Positions 1 to 7,424 of a DNA stretch of 64,000 nucleotides are shown here, one piece after another. The DNA comes from Cellulomonas sp. Root930. Its GTDB lineage: Bacteria > Actinomycetota > Actinomycetes > Actinomycetales > Cellulomonadaceae. The stretch is from positions 1,095,256 through 1,159,255 of the forward strand of contig LMJI01000001.1 of assembly GCA_001429255.1 (NCBI GenBank). The letters are read 5' to 3'. The notes below the pieces were generated by a model. It was given only the letters and a program-made list of their open reading frames with translations, was not told where the DNA came from and did not search any database. Position 1 is the stretch's first letter. The number at the start of each line of letters is the position of its first letter. Made by a program: the position numbers and the translations under genes.

Positions 1-258
1 GTCGCAGCCCACGAGCGTGGGCTCGTACTGGAGCCGCACCAGGTGTACGCCTACACCGTCCACCCCGTTCTCGGTGGCACGGTCAGCGTGGACAATCTCG
101 AGGTCCTGGACTTCGTCGTGTGGCTGTCCCTCACCGGCCAGCTGCACGAGCAAGTACGCGGCCTCGCCCCCGGCACGCGGGTCACCGGCGTCTCGTTCGC
201 GCCGGACGAGCTCGAGACGAAGCCGCGACGCGGACTCTTCGGCCGTCGATCCAGGTAG
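1..258 (+). CDS. C-terminal part of a DUF1851 (Tdi1-like) protein, cut by window start
   Basis: The frame is open from base 1 and ends at a TAG at 256-258, so the start lies outside the window; 85 residues are visible. The segment with LEPHQVYAY, then PVLGGTVSVDNLEVLDFVVWL, resembles the end of DUF1851 domains, which in named cases act as immunity proteins (Tdi1) against secreted toxins; the VYxY-x-LGG-x-VDNLE pattern is the basis. The last dozen residues are basic and probably disordered. Nothing downstream on the same strand belongs with it, so no partner toxin can be seen here. The family call is by recall of the motif and is moderate. Confidence 0.5.
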   Translation, partial: VAAHERGLVLEPHQVYAYTVHPVLGGTVSVDNLEVLDFVVWLSLTGQLHEQVRGLAPGTRVTGVSFAPDELETKPRRGLFGRRSR

Positions 259-268
259 GGCCGGTGCC

Positions 269-409
269 TCACGCCGGCCGGTAGGCAGTCGCTGAGAAGG
301 ACGCCGGGTGGCCGGCGCCGGTCAGGTCCCAGGCCCACAGGCCGACGAACGCCCCGCTGAACCCCATCGCGCGTGGTCGGCCGCCGTGCAGCTCGACGGC
401 GGGCGGCAT
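269..409 (-). pseudogene. Orphan C-terminal fragment of a GH43-type glycosidase
   Basis: After the stop codon of the pectinesterase, another reading frame on the same strand encodes about 46 residues ending in a proper TGA. The string GFSGAFVGLWAWDLTG followed by PASF is very like the end of GH43 arabinofuranosidases/xylosidases, where TGAFVGL-x-QDL-x-G and a DF-x-x-F end the accessory beta-sandwich. There is no catalytic domain, no signal peptide and no ribosome site. I read it as the stump of a deleted glycosidase gene. The family match is strong by pattern; that it is untranslated is inferred. Confidence 0.6.
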
Positions 410-414
410 GCGGC

Positions 415-1491
415 TCAGTGTGATCCCCGCGGGGACCAGCCGTCCGCCCCGGCGAGGTAGGCGCGGACCGTGAACGCGGCAGCCGCGGAGCGGTCGAGCT
501 GCGGACGGTCGTCCGTCACCAGCGCGCCGGGTCCGCGGTTGTGGTGCTCGGCGAACCGGGCGTCGCGCCAGGACCAGCCGCCGGAGAAGTCGGCCCACGC
601 GACCGCGCCGACGTGGTCCCCGATCCAGGAGTCGCGGATCAGCACCTGCCCGATCGCGTTCGGGTCGTTGCTCGGGTGCCACGGCCGACCGAGGAACACC
701 GTGCCGGCAGGGGCGTCGCTCGTGAACCGCACCCGCGTGAACAGGAACCCGTAGGGGTTGTCGATCATGGTGCTCGGTGCGGTCACGTACCCGTTGTTCG
801 TCGTCGAGCCGCGCGTCAGCGAGTGGACCTGTCCGCCGTCGAACACCGCGGTGGCGCGGCCGAAGATGAAGTCGACGTCTCCCTCCACGTAGCAGTCGCG
901 GAAGTACGCGCGCGCGACGACGGTGGCCGCCGAGCTGTTCACGTACAGGGTGTCCTGGTTGCCGAGGAACCGGACGCGGTCGAACACGAGCCGGTCCGCG
1001 CGCGTGAGGACCGCGACGGCCTGCCGGTTGGTGATCTCCGGGTGCGCGGCCTCGTCGAACAGGTTGGCGAACGTGAGGTTCCGGGCCGTGAAGTCGGCGC
1101 CGTCCAGCGTCACGCTCGCGCTGCCCGACGTGCCGTAGGGACCGGAGCCGTCGGGCTTGGGTGTGCCGTTGGCGTTGTCGTACGCGATGACGACGTCCTG
1201 CGCGTGCCGGCCGGTGCCGACGAGCGTGAGGAACGGCTTGGTGGCGGGCACCTTGACCAGCTCGCGGTACAGGCCAGGCCGCACGGCGATGACCCACGGC
1301 TCGCTGGCACTCGCGGGTGCGGCGTCGATGGCCGCCTGGACGCTGGTGAAGTCCCCGCGGCCGTCGAGCGCGACAGTGGCGTCGGGACCCCGGCCCTCGT
1401 GGGCGACGGCGGCGCCGGCGAACCCGCTGAGCGCGACGCCGAGCACGGTGAACATGACGAGAAACAGGCCTGTACGTCGTCGTACGTGCAT
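415..1491 (-). CDS. Secreted pectin methylesterase (CE8)
   Basis: This 358-residue protein removes methyl esters from homogalacturonan outside the cell. A basic start and hydrophobic stretch ending near residue 30 (GAAVAHEG) form a Sec signal peptide. The rest is the single right-handed beta-helix of family CE8: Q157 in the NRQAVA strand, Q179-D180 in GNQDTLY, the nucleophile-type D207 in VDFIFG, and R269/W271 in LGRPW are all present, so the enzyme should be active. Length is usual for bacterial CE8. A LacI-type half-palindrome lies 12-29 bases upstream of the ATG, and a LacI gene follows in the same direction 66 bases further up, which suggests local substrate control. Confidence 0.93.
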   Translation of the reverse strand: MHVRRRTGLFLVMFTVLGVALSGFAGAAVAHEGRGPDATVALDGRGDFTSVQAAIDAAPASASEPWVIAVRPGLYRELVKVPATKPFLTLVGTGRHAQDVVIAYDNANGTPKPDGSGPYGTSGSASVTLDGADFTARNLTFANLFDEAAHPEITNRQAVAVLTRADRLVFDRVRFLGNQDTLYVNSSAATVVARAYFRDCYVEGDVDFIFGRATAVFDGGQVHSLTRGSTTNNGYVTAPSTMIDNPYGFLFTRVRFTSDAPAGTVFLGRPWHPSNDPNAIGQVLIRDSWIGDHVGAVAWADFSGGWSWRDARFAEHHNRGPGALVTDDRPQLDRSAAAAFTVRAYLAGADGWSPRGSH

Positions 1492-1502
1492 CTCAACCCC
1501 TG

Positions 1503-1520
1503 TGAGAAAGCGCTTGCCCG
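1503..1520 (-). promoter_or_regulatory. LacI-family operator-like site before the pectinesterase
   Basis: The sequence TGAGAAAGCGCTTGCCC contains a perfect AAGCGCTT core (1508-1515) inside the wider pattern typical of LacI/CcpA family sites (GAAAGCGCTTNC). It sits just upstream of the pectinesterase start, where a bound repressor would block initiation. The neighbouring LacI protein at 1558-2556 is the obvious candidate, but no binding is shown. Confidence 0.5.
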
Positions 1521-1557
1521 GCGGCGGGACGACGCTAGGGGAGCCGATCGAGGGACG

Positions 1558-2556
1558 TCAAGAGGGCGGACCCGTGGAGCCGCGCACCACCAGCTCGGTG
1601 GCCAGCTCCATGTGCAGCGCCTCGACCTTGTCCCGGTTCATCAGCCGGCTCAGCAGGGCGACCGCCGTGCGGCCCATCTCCTCGAGCGGCTGCCGCGCGG
1701 TGGTGAGCTCCGGCGTGGTGGCGCGGCTGATGTCGATGTCGTCGAAACCCGTGATCGACAGGTCCTGCGGGACGGCGAGCCCACGCGACTGGGCGGCCCG
1801 GAGCGCGCCCACCGCGATCTTGTCGTTGAAGCAGACGAGCGCGGTCGGCCTGTCCGGCAGGTCCAGCAGGTGACCGGCGGCCTCGAACCCCTCCTCGAGG
1901 GTCGGCGGGACCAGCCGGATCAGCGTCGGGTCGGACAGGATCCCCGCCTGGCCCATCGCCGCGTGATGGCCGGCGAGCCGGTCGCTGCCCGCCAGCCACT
2001 CCTGCGGCCCGGCGATCACGCCGATGCGACGGTGCCCCAGCTCGAGCAGGTGGGCGGTGACGCGGCGGGCTCCGGTGACGTGCGCGGCGGACACCGACGC
2101 GATGTCCGGACCCGGCCGGGTGCGCGGGTCGACGACGACGAACGGGAACCCCCGGCGGCGCAGGGCGAGGAGCTCCGCGGGGTCCTCCGGCGGCAGGACG
2201 AGGATCGCCCCGGCGGCCGTGCTCGACAGGGTGGCCAGCGGGTGGCCGGCCTGGGACGACTCGCCGGCATCGAGGTGGACCACCCGGTCCTGCAGGCGCA
2301 GGGTCTCGGTGACCGCCGAGACGATCAGGCCGAAGTAGTCGCTCAACAGGTAGGGGCAGCGGACGAAGACCGGTCCGGTGCGGGGGATCGCGCTCCGGCG
2401 CGGCACCAGCACGGCGGGGGCCCGCGCGGCGATGGCGGCCTCGACGCGGGCGCGGGTGTCCGGGGCGACGTTGGTGTGCCCGTTCAGGACGCGCGAGACC
2501 GTCGCGATCGACACCCCGCAGTCCGCGGCGATCTGCCGCACGCTGCTCTGGGCCAT
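1558..2556 (-). CDS. LacI-family transcriptional repressor
   Basis: This 332-residue regulator has an N-terminal helix-turn-helix (VRQIAADCGVSIATVSRVLNG, residues about 6-26) with the LacI hinge, followed by a periplasmic-binding-protein-like sugar sensor ending in the usual TARQPLEEMGRTAV segment. I place the start at ATG 2556 because GGGA lies nine bases before it and the helix-turn-helix begins directly after; a longer frame adds 15 residues with no family match. It lies between the pectinesterase (same strand, downstream) and the divergent GH30 gene, and two copies of GTTACA-N4-GTTTCA flank its start region. It probably controls one or both glycan genes; the inducer is not visible. Confidence 0.93.
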   Translation of the reverse strand: MAQSSVRQIAADCGVSIATVSRVLNGHTNVAPDTRARVEAAIAARAPAVLVPRRSAIPRTGPVFVRCPYLLSDYFGLIVSAVTETLRLQDRVVHLDAGESSQAGHPLATLSSTAAGAILVLPPEDPAELLALRRRGFPFVVVDPRTRPGPDIASVSAAHVTGARRVTAHLLELGHRRIGVIAGPQEWLAGSDRLAGHHAAMGQAGILSDPTLIRLVPPTLEEGFEAAGHLLDLPDRPTALVCFNDKIAVGALRAAQSRGLAVPQDLSITGFDDIDISRATTPELTTARQPLEEMGRTAVALLSRLMNRDKVEALHMELATELVVRGSTGPPS

Positions 2557-2559
2557 CAC

Positions 2560-2575
2560 GTTACATCCCGTTTCA
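2560..2575. promoter_or_regulatory. Operator candidate, copy A of GTTACA-N4-GTTTCA
   Basis: The 16-base element GTTACATCCCGTTTCA lies directly in front of the LacI gene start. The same element with a different four-base spacer recurs 65 bases away at 2625-2640. Two matching copies in one divergent gap suggest a regulator site, possibly autoregulatory, but the half-sites are direct rather than inverted, which is unusual for LacI proteins. Confidence 0.45.
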
Positions 2576-2624
2576 TTGACAAGGTAGGCCTGTAGGGACA
2601 CGGTATGTCCGATACGAGCGAAGT

Positions 2625-2640
2625 GTTACAGAGTGTTTCA
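2625..2640. promoter_or_regulatory. Operator candidate, copy B of GTTACA-N4-GTTTCA
   Basis: GTTACAGAGTGTTTCA repeats the element at 2560-2575 and ends 44 bases before the GH30 start codon. Spacing of the copies (65 bases, about six helical turns) would let one regulator bind both on the same face and control the divergent LacI and GH30 genes. A TTGACA hexamer at 2576-2581 lies between them, without a good -10 partner. Confidence 0.45.
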
Positions 2641-2683
2641 TGGCAGCGCCGCCGTGGACAAGCCGCTCGGCGAGGAGCACACG

Positions 2684-4597
2684 ATGAGACGAACAGCACT
2701 GTCCCTGCTGGCGGTCGGATCCTTGGTGGTCGGGCTCGCGGGACCGGCGTCGGCGGGTGACCGAGAGGTTCCGCAGGCGCAGGTCTGGGTGACGACGCCC
2801 GACCGCGCGGAGCTCCTGCAGCAGCGGGACCCCGTGGCCTTCGAGCGCGGCGGCAGCGACCTGACCACGATCGAGGTGGACCCGAACCAGCGGTTCCAGA
2901 CGATGGACGGCTTCGGGGCGTCGATCACCGACTCGTCGGCGAGCCTGCTCTCCGCGCTCCCGGCCGCCGCGCGCGACGAGGCGATGCGGTCCCTGTTCGA
3001 CCCGCGCGCCGGCATCGGCGTCAGCTTCCTGCGCCAGCCGGTCGGCTCGTCCGACTTCACCGCGGAGGCGGAGCACTACACGTTCGACGACGTGGCGCCG
3101 GGGCAGACCGACTTCCCGCTGGAGCACTTCTCGATCGCGCACGACGAGGCGCAGATCCTGCCGTTGCTGCGCGAGGCCAAGCGCCTGAACCCGGCGCTCA
3201 AGGTCATGGCCACGCCGTGGAGCCCGCCGGCCTGGATGAAGACCACCGACTCGCTCGTCGGCGGCCGCCTCAAGGACGACCCCGCGATCTACGACGCCTA
3301 CGCCCGGTATCTCGTGAAGTTCGTCCAGGCGTACACCCGCGCGGGCGTCCCGATCGACTTCCTCTCGGTCCAGAACGAGCCGCAGAACCGCACGCCGGAC
3401 GCCTACCCGGGCACGGACATGCCGGTCGCGCAGCAGGAGAAGGTCATCCTCGCGCTCGGTCCGCTGCTCAAGAAGGCGAGCCCGCGGACCCAGATCCTCG
3501 GCTACGACCACAACTGGGCGACGCACCCCAACGACGCGGCGAACACCCCTCCCGGTGAGGACCCCGCCACCGACTACCCGTACCAGCTGCTCTCCGGGCC
3601 GGCCGCCAGGTGGATCGCCGGCACCGCGTACCACTGCTACTACGGCAACCCGAGCGACCAGTCCGCGCTGCACGACGCGTTCCCCACCAAGGGCATCTGG
3701 TTCACCGAGTGCTCCGGCTCGCACGGCCCGACGGACACCCCGGAGCAGATCTTCCGCGGCACGCTCACCTGGCACGCACGGACGATCGCCATCGGCACCA
3801 CCCGCAACTGGGCGCAGTCGGTGGTCAACTGGAACATCGCCCTGCGCGAGGACGGCACCCCGCACCTGGGCGGCTGCGGCACCTGCACCGGCCTGCTGAC
3901 CATCGCCGACGACGGCACGGTCCGCACCGACGCCGAGTACTACACGATCGGACACCTGGCGAAGTTCGTCCGGCCCGGTGCCCAGCGCATCGCGTCCACC
4001 AGCTTCGGCACCACCGGCTGGAACGGTCAGATCATGGACGTCGCGTTCCGGAACCCGGACGGGTCGACCGCCCTGGTCGTGCACAACGAGAACGACGACC
4101 CGCGCAGCCTCGCGGTGGCGGTCGGTGACCGGTCGTTCGAGTACACGCTGCCCGGCGGTGCGCTGGCGACGTTCACCTGGCCGGCCTCCCGGGCGCTCCG
4201 GGACGTCCCGCGCCAGCTCGACCTCTCGGGTGCCACGGCGACCGCGTCGCTCGCCTCGGCCGACGCCGGCCTGGCCGTCGACGGTGACGCCTCGACCCGC
4301 TGGTCCAGCGGAGCCGCGCAGGTGCCCGGTCAGTCGCTGACCGTGGACCTCGGCCGACCGACCGGGTTCCGGCAGGTCGCCGTCGACTCCGGCGACAACC
4401 TCGGTGACTTCGCCCAGGGCTACCGGGTCGAGGTCAGCCTGGACGGCCGCCGGTGGCGCACCGTCGACGAGGGACAGGCGACCGGCCAGCTGACGACCGT
4501 GACGGCCCAGCCGACCCTCGCCCGGTACCTGCGGATCACCTCGACGGCGACCGCCGGGAACTGGTGGAGCGTCGCGGACGTCCGCCTGTACCGCTGA
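2684..4597 (+). CDS. Secreted GH30 glycosidase with C-terminal discoidin-like domain
   Basis: The 637-residue product begins with a signal peptide (cleavage near PASA-GD, residue 25). The (beta/alpha)8 domain of GH30 carries the acid/base E232 in SVQNEPQN and the nucleophile E342 in WFTECSG; the SPPAWMK motif is also typical. A beta-sandwich linker follows, and from about residue 505 an F5/8-type (CBM32-like) domain with ASLASADAGLAVDGDASTRW. Family members of this type cleave beta-1,6-glucan or glucosylceramide-like linkages; the exact substrate is not decided by sequence. Start chosen at ATG 2684, with GAGGAG six bases before; upstream in-frame codons lack a ribosome site. It faces the LacI gene and ends at a strong hairpin. 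Confidence 0.9.
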   Translation: MRRTALSLLAVGSLVVGLAGPASAGDREVPQAQVWVTTPDRAELLQQRDPVAFERGGSDLTTIEVDPNQRFQTMDGFGASITDSSASLLSALPAAARDEAMRSLFDPRAGIGVSFLRQPVGSSDFTAEAEHYTFDDVAPGQTDFPLEHFSIAHDEAQILPLLREAKRLNPALKVMATPWSPPAWMKTTDSLVGGRLKDDPAIYDAYARYLVKFVQAYTRAGVPIDFLSVQNEPQNRTPDAYPGTDMPVAQQEKVILALGPLLKKASPRTQILGYDHNWATHPNDAANTPPGEDPATDYPYQLLSGPAARWIAGTAYHCYYGNPSDQSALHDAFPTKGIWFTECSGSHGPTDTPEQIFRGTLTWHARTIAIGTTRNWAQSVVNWNIALREDGTPHLGGCGTCTGLLTIADDGTVRTDAEYYTIGHLAKFVRPGAQRIASTSFGTTGWNGQIMDVAFRNPDGSTALVVHNENDDPRSLAVAVGDRSFEYTLPGGALATFTWPASRALRDVPRQLDLSGATATASLASADAGLAVDGDASTRWSSGAAQVPGQSLTVDLGRPTGFRQVAVDSGDNLGDFAQGYRVEVSLDGRRWRTVDEGQATGQLTTVTAQPTLARYLRITSTATAGNWWSVADVRLYR

Positions 4598-4605
4598 CGA
4601 CGGCG

Positions 4606-4640
4606 GGGTGGCGCGCACGCAGGACGCGTGCGCGCCACCC
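4606..4640. terminator. Bidirectional hairpin terminator
   Basis: A perfect 15-base inverted repeat (GGGTGGCGCGCACGC, loop AGGAC, then its complement) fills the gap between the convergent GH30 and M28 genes. It has no T run on either side, as is common in high-GC actinobacteria, and would serve both transcripts. Confidence 0.85.
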
Positions 4641-4645
4641 GGACG

Positions 4646-6190
4646 TCAGGAGGCGCGATCCAGGGTGACGCGGTCCGGGAGGTCGCCGTGCTTGCCCGGT
4701 CCGTGGCCGTGGCCGGGCCACGTGTGACCGTCGCCGGGGCCTGTGACGCCGTTGATCGCCTCCGTGTCCCACGCGAGGCTGTGGGTCGACGCGGCGATCG
4801 CCTTGGTCATGATGCCGAGCGCGTCCCGGTTCACGTTCGACAGGGTGTCGCCCGCCTGGTGGTAGTTCGGGTCGTACGGGATGCCGACCGTGCCGCCGAA
4901 GAGGGCGACCTCGGCCGCGGTCTTCGATCCGTCGGCACCCGTGAAGAGGCCCGACGCCGGGACGCCGTTGAGGATGAACGCCTGGTAGTCGGACCGGCCG
5001 GAGAACTGGGTGTCCACCCACGGCTGGCCGGTGGCGTCGAACCACTCCGTCAGCACGTCCTCCGTCGCCTCGGAGCCCTCAGGGACGACGACCGGTGCGG
5101 GATAGGTGGACTCGTCCGCGTCGTACACGCCGATGAGGTAGTTGGGCGAGCCGACCATGTCGTAGTTGAGGTACGTGGCGATGCGCTCGAGCTCGCCCGG
5201 CTGCTCCTTGAGCTCCGCCACGTACGCAGCCGAGCCCTCGAGACCGAGCTCCTCGGCGCCCCACCACGCGAACCGCACGGTGTTGTGGTGCCGGGTGTGG
5301 GACTTGGCCAGCTGGACGGCGACCTCGAGGATCGCGGCCGACCCGGTGCCGTTGTCGTTGATCCCCGGTCCCTCCTCGACGCCGTCGAGGTGCGCGCCGA
5401 GCATCACGACGTTGTCGTCGCGACCCTGACGGGTCTCGGCGATCACGTTGAACGACTCCTCGGTGTTGAAGTGGAGCGAGACGTCGAGCGTGACGTTCAC
5501 GGGACCGGCGGCGACCGCTGCCGCCAGCGCCTGCCCGTCGGCCTGCTTGATGCCCGCGACCGGGATGGCGACGAGGCCCTCGGCGCCGAGCGTGCCGTTC
5601 AGCTGCACGTCGGCCACGTTGTTGTAGACCACGACGCCGACCGCGCCGGCGGCCGCGGCGGTCGTCGCCTTGATCGCGAAGCTGCAGGTGCCACGGCCGA
5701 CCAGGGCGATCTTGCCGGCGACCGTGCCGCCCGCCCATGAGCCGGCAGCGCAGCCGAGCGGATCCACGCCGGACGTCACCAGCTCCTGGGTGACGCCCCC
5801 GGTCGGCGAGTTCGGCGAGAACGCCATCTGGTCGACGTCGTAGCTCGCGGCGGTCGGGGAGTTCTGGGTGAAGGTCGCGGTGTCGACCTCCTCGACCTCG
5901 AACGTGAACGGGTCCCGCTCCGTGCGGTAGCCGGCCTTCTTCAGGGTGCGCTCGACGTAGCGCGCACTCGCCTCGTAACCGGGCGTGAGGGCGGCTCGGT
6001 TGCCGCCGTTCTGATCGGCGATCTTCTGCAGGGCCTCGAGGTGCCCCAGGACGTTGCGGGTGGTGACCTTCTGCGCGAACTTCTCCTCGGGCGTCCCCCG
6101 ACCGTGCGCCGCCGCCGGGGACGCGAGGGCCCCGGCGGCGGCGATGGTGACGGACGAGACGAGTGCGACCAGTGTTCGACGTGGCGCCAC
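4646..6190 (-). CDS. Secreted M28 aminopeptidase with PA domain
   Basis: A 514-residue exported metallopeptidase. The signal peptide ends near ASPAAA-HG (residue 28). A protease-associated insert spans roughly residues 130-235. The M28 core has all five zinc ligands: H267 in GAHLD, D279 in INDNGTG, E314 (with catalytic E313) in WWGAEE, D344 in NYDMVGS and H444 in NYHQAGD. This is the layout of Streptomyces griseus-type and yeast Y-type aminopeptidases that release N-terminal residues from peptides. The His/Gly-rich tail (HTWPGHGHGPGKHGD) is unusual and might bind metal. It stands alone, converging on GH30. Confidence 0.92.
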   Translation of the reverse strand: MAPRRTLVALVSSVTIAAAGALASPAAAHGRGTPEEKFAQKVTTRNVLGHLEALQKIADQNGGNRAALTPGYEASARYVERTLKKAGYRTERDPFTFEVEEVDTATFTQNSPTAASYDVDQMAFSPNSPTGGVTQELVTSGVDPLGCAAGSWAGGTVAGKIALVGRGTCSFAIKATTAAAAGAVGVVVYNNVADVQLNGTLGAEGLVAIPVAGIKQADGQALAAAVAAGPVNVTLDVSLHFNTEESFNVIAETRQGRDDNVVMLGAHLDGVEEGPGINDNGTGSAAILEVAVQLAKSHTRHHNTVRFAWWGAEELGLEGSAAYVAELKEQPGELERIATYLNYDMVGSPNYLIGVYDADESTYPAPVVVPEGSEATEDVLTEWFDATGQPWVDTQFSGRSDYQAFILNGVPASGLFTGADGSKTAAEVALFGGTVGIPYDPNYHQAGDTLSNVNRDALGIMTKAIAASTHSLAWDTEAINGVTGPGDGHTWPGHGHGPGKHGDLPDRVTLDRAS

Positions 6191-6293
6191 GGACGGGCCT
6201 CCTCACGTGTCGGCGCAGCCCGTGGGCCACGCCGGGGCCGACCCCCTGCCGGCCGACCCCACACCAGCACAGATCGGGCACCCGGGGGAAGAC

Positions 6294-6788
6294 TCAGATC
6301 GACCGGAGCACCTCGTCGGCGAAGCGGGCCGACCGCTCGCGCAGGCCCTCGATGCGTCGGGCGACGACGCCCGCGGGGTCGTCGCCCGCCTCGATGATCG
6401 TGGGTGTGCGCCGGACGTTGGTCGAGCAGCCGAAGGTCGTGCAGATCAGGGTGCCGATGGTGTCGCCGTTGCGACCGGGTGCGCCGGCGCGACGGGCCAC
6501 GTACATCGAGACGTCATCGGTCGCGTAGACGTCCTCGCACCACGCGCACACGGCCCGCCGGCGCTTGCCGGCGACCTCGGGCGAGCGCAGGGCGATCCCG
6601 ACGCGGGCGTCCGCGACGGGCAGGACCACGTACGCGCGCAGGGGTGCCTTGCGGTCGATCCAGCCGAGGTAGTCGAGGCGGTCCCAGCGCAGCTCCGACA
6701 GGTCGGCGGGGAGGGTCAGCTGGGCGGCCTCGCGGCGCGAGCAGTTCACGAATGACGCGCGGATCTGCTTCTCGGTCAGGGGGTCCAT
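6294..6788 (-). CDS. FBP-domain (treble-clef zinc finger) protein
   Basis: The 164-residue product starts MDPLTEKQIR and has the FBP-type layout: a short helical start with FVNCSRREA, a beta-rich centre (LDYLGWIDRK), and a Cys-x2-Cys / Cys-x-x-x-x-Cys zinc finger (CAWCEDV, then CTTFGCST). These proteins are widespread in Actinobacteria; some family members bind elongation factor EF-G and relieve fusidic acid, others have no known role. The start at 6788 is preferred over an upstream in-frame codon because that extension overlaps the TetR gene and is low-complexity Arg/Ser. It follows the TetR gene by four bases and may share its transcript. Confidence 0.75.
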   Translation of the reverse strand: MDPLTEKQIRASFVNCSRREAAQLTLPADLSELRWDRLDYLGWIDRKAPLRAYVVLPVADARVGIALRSPEVAGKRRRAVCAWCEDVYATDDVSMYVARRAGAPGRNGDTIGTLICTTFGCSTNVRRTPTIIEAGDDPAGVVARRIEGLRERSARFADEVLRSI

Positions 6789-6792
6789 GGGC

Positions 6793-7350
6793 TCAGGCCG
6801 ACAGCGCCTTGCGCACCGTGAGCAGGAGCTGGCCGACGACGTCGTGCGGGGGCGTCGTCCCCTCACGCAGCTCGCTCCAGGCCAGGTAGAGCGACGACCA
6901 CAGGGTGCCCTGCAACCAGGCGGGGCTGAGCCGCGGGTCGAGCGTGCCGTCGGCGAGTCCCCGCGCGATCGCGTCGTCGAGCGCCCGGGAGAACCCGTCC
7001 TCGTCGCCGCAGGCCTCGAGGGAGATCGTCTCGGTGAACAGCAGGGTGAGCAGGTCGCCCAGCGTCAGGCAGGTCTGGCACGCGCGGAGCAGGGCGTCGA
7101 GGCCCGGACCCTCGTCGAGCCGCGCCCGGACCGCTGCCTCGCCCAGCCGGTGGCCGGCCTCCTGCGTCACCGCGGCGAGCAGGTCGGCGCGGTCGGGGAA
7201 GTACCGGTGCAGGGTGGTCCGGCCGACGTCGGCGGCGTCGGCGATCTGGCCGAGGCTCGCGCCGGGCTCCTGGGCGAGGACCCGGACCGCAGCGTCGAGG
7301 ATCGCCTTGCGGGTCCGGATCCGCGTACCCGTCTCGAGCTCGACCGTCAT
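6793..7350 (-). CDS. TetR-family repressor of the adjacent ABC exporter
   Basis: This 185-residue regulator has the TetR helix-turn-helix at residues about 15-60 (AILDAAVRVL, then LGQIADAADVGRTTLHRYFPDRADLL) and a divergent ligand domain. It is transcribed away from an ABC exporter gene, and the 74-base gap holds two inverted repeats with GGAAC/GTTCC half-sites, so it very likely controls both genes and is released by an exported compound. The start is set at ATG 7350; an in-frame GTG 36 bases upstream would place the start inside the operator. No classical ribosome site precedes the ATG, so a leaderless transcript is possible. Confidence 0.9.
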   Translation of the reverse strand: MTVELETGTRIRTRKAILDAAVRVLAQEPGASLGQIADAADVGRTTLHRYFPDRADLLAAVTQEAGHRLGEAAVRARLDEGPGLDALLRACQTCLTLGDLLTLLFTETISLEACGDEDGFSRALDDAIARGLADGTLDPRLSPAWLQGTLWSSLYLAWSELREGTTPPHDVVGQLLLTVRKALSA

Positions 7351-7369
7351 CCCCCAAAAGTACCAGCAC

Positions 7370-7384
7370 GTTCCACCACGGAAC
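7370..7384. promoter_or_regulatory. TetR operator candidate 1
   Basis: GTTCC-ACCAC-GGAAC is an inverted repeat of five-base arms in the divergent gap between the TetR and ABC exporter genes. It shares half-sites with the longer repeat 29 bases away. Confidence 0.65.
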
Positions 7385-7398
7385 ACTGTTGACCTCTA

Positions 7399-7416
7399 TG
7401 GAACATCAATGTTCCA
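7399..7416. promoter_or_regulatory. TetR operator candidate 2
   Basis: TGGAACATCAATGTTCCA is a near-perfect 18-base palindrome (eight-base arms, two-base centre) just ahead of the exporter start at 7425. A TTGACC hexamer at 7389-7394 lies between the two operators, so binding would block the exporter promoter. Confidence 0.75.
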
Positions 7417-7424
7417 CTGGAGGA

